From positions 1 through 31,179 of the IMG/VR virus record IMGVR_UViG_3300010297_002404: a stretch of 31,179 bases of DNA. One strand, written 5' to 3'. The notes under the pieces are model-generated. The model worked only from the letters and a program-made list of their open reading frames with translations. It was not told the origin of the DNA and did no database searches. The stretch is from a virus. Position 1 is the first letter of the stretch; the number at the start of each line of letters is the position of its first letter. The translations under genes were made by a program, and so were the position numbers. Positions 30,749-31,179 of this stretch are shown here, in pieces.

Positions 30749-30934
30749 ATGAGTATTTTTGAAACAAATGTTTTAAACACAATTGAATCTTTGGCTAGAA
30801 TGAATGAACAAGATAAAGAATTATTTTGTCAGTTGTTAGTTGAAAGGTTTCCAAATCTAGCACAAGAGATTATGACAGCAATTGGTTTTACACTACAAGA
30901 CCAAGAAGAACACCATAGTTACTATCCTAAATAA
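30749..30934 (+). CDS. Unrecognised 61-aa helical protein
   Basis: The ATG at 30749 has AAGGAAG eight bases upstream, and the gene starts 11 bases after bS21. The product is a predicted helical hairpin (LNTIESLARMNEQDKELF, then LAQEIMTAIGF) with an acidic, His/Tyr-rich tail. One cysteine is seen and no motif. Position suggests cotranscription with the translation genes. Confidence 0.6.
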   Translation: MSIFETNVLNTIESLARMNEQDKELFCQLLVERFPNLAQEIMTAIGFTLQDQEEHHSYYPK

Positions 30935-30937
30935 TTA

Positions 30938-30944
30938 AGGAGGT
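30938..30944 (+). promoter_or_regulatory. Near-perfect Shine-Dalgarno
   Basis: AAGGAGG lies seven bases before ATG 30952. It is the strongest ribosome-binding site in the window, in contrast to the many genes with weak or no such site, and it fixes the start of the last gene. Confidence 0.85.
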
Positions 30945-30951
30945 AAGTCAA

Positions 30952-31179
30952 ATGATATTTGACAACAAATTTCGTAAACAAGTTGAAAAATATCTGTCGG
31001 AATCAAAACATTACCCTGACATTTTTAATAAAGATGAAATCAACGAGCTAGTTGATTTTATGTTTAAAGGAACTAAATGGTGGAGAACTAGCCCTACTGG
31101 TAATTTGTTTTTAGGTGGAAATTTTAATCAACTTTTTGAAAAGCATATCAAACACAAAATTGAAAATCTTTTAGATACA
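30952..31179 (+). CDS. Partial gene of unknown function, running off the right edge
   Basis: The 76 visible codons start at ATG 30952 behind a near-perfect ribosome-binding site and remain open to the window end. The product begins MIFDNKFRKQVEKYL and includes DEINELVDFMFKGTKWWR and TGNLFLGGNF. Basic and aromatic residues dominate, with no cysteines or membrane segment so far. The family cannot be judged from this fragment. The strong ribosome-binding site implies abundant product. Confidence 0.7.
   Translation, partial: MIFDNKFRKQVEKYLSESKHYPDIFNKDEINELVDFMFKGTKWWRTSPTGNLFLGGNFNQLFEKHIKHKIENLLDT

Noticed and set aside
1-31179. CRISPR arrays, insertion sequences, integrase or att sites
   Set aside because: No spaced direct repeats, transposase motifs or integrase were seen; the tRNA genes have no visible partial duplicates nearby.

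Overview
The window is a strongly AT-rich, densely packed stretch of a large T4-like (myovirus-type) marine phage genome. It carries no integrase, rRNA operon or chromosomal housekeeping run. Phage signatures are a gp41-type helicase, a Toprim primase with zinc ribbon, ThyX, class Ia ribonucleotide reductase, a PAAR spike-tip protein, fibre-like proteins and many small tightly abutting ORFs. The host is inferred to be a marine alphaproteobacterium, plausibly SAR11/Pelagibacterales. The evidence is a circularly permuted two-piece tmRNA of the alphaproteobacterial type, a 7Fe FdxA ferredoxin, a bS21 homologue, and a PlcP-Agt pair whose closest resemblance is to alphaproteobacterial phosphate-stress lipid genes. 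Nearly everything is on the + strand; one small gene at 22846-23175 is on the minus strand.

Layout. 1-1414: tail end of a virion-type protein and an unrecognised gene. 1453-5184: replication block of primase, ClpP, ThyX and helicase. 5223-11240: mostly unrecognised phage genes, including a KxDG nucleotidyltransferase-like protein, a holin-accessory-like membrane protein, a tandem pair of basic paralogues, a protein with a Cys/His-rich insert, and a PD-(D/E)XK exonuclease. 11270-12496: fibre-like protein. 12607-16073: nrdA-nrdB behind a sigma70-like promoter. 16077-18066: small ORF, Sm-like protein, PAAR protein, 311-aa virion-type protein and SET-domain protein. 18063-18424: promoter plus permuted ssrA; a 21-codon membrane micro-ORF sits exactly inside its intervening loop. 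18438-22384: sulfotransferase-like protein, SufE flanked by two small membrane proteins, tRNA-Ser(UGA), FdxA, GT-A glycosyltransferase. 22385-23234: tRNA-Leu(UAG), a YdcH-like protein, a truncated nuclease remnant and the lone minus-strand gene. 23235-25194: PlcP-type phospholipase C, a membrane protein and an Agt/SqdX-type glycosyltransferase. 25206-28614: terminator/promoter hairpin, Smr protein, cytidylyltransferase-cupin fusion, QueD-like protein, and a coiled-coil membrane protein with a dnaX-like slippery site. 28625-30934: ClpX, IF3, bS21 and a small ORF. The window ends inside another gene behind a perfect Shine-Dalgarno.

Two functional modules stand out. First, tmRNA (tag ending ALAA), ClpX, ClpP, IF3 and bS21 together would let the phage steer initiation, rescue stalled ribosomes and degrade the tagged products with its own unfoldase and protease. 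Second, PlcP plus Agt is the known two-gene route by which phosphate-starved marine bacteria strip the headgroup from phospholipids and replace it with sugar. On a phage it would plausibly release phosphate for DNA synthesis, alongside NrdAB and ThyX, which supply deoxynucleotides. SufE and FdxA suggest a third theme, support of host Fe-S metabolism. All functional statements rest on reading motifs by eye; no database search was run.
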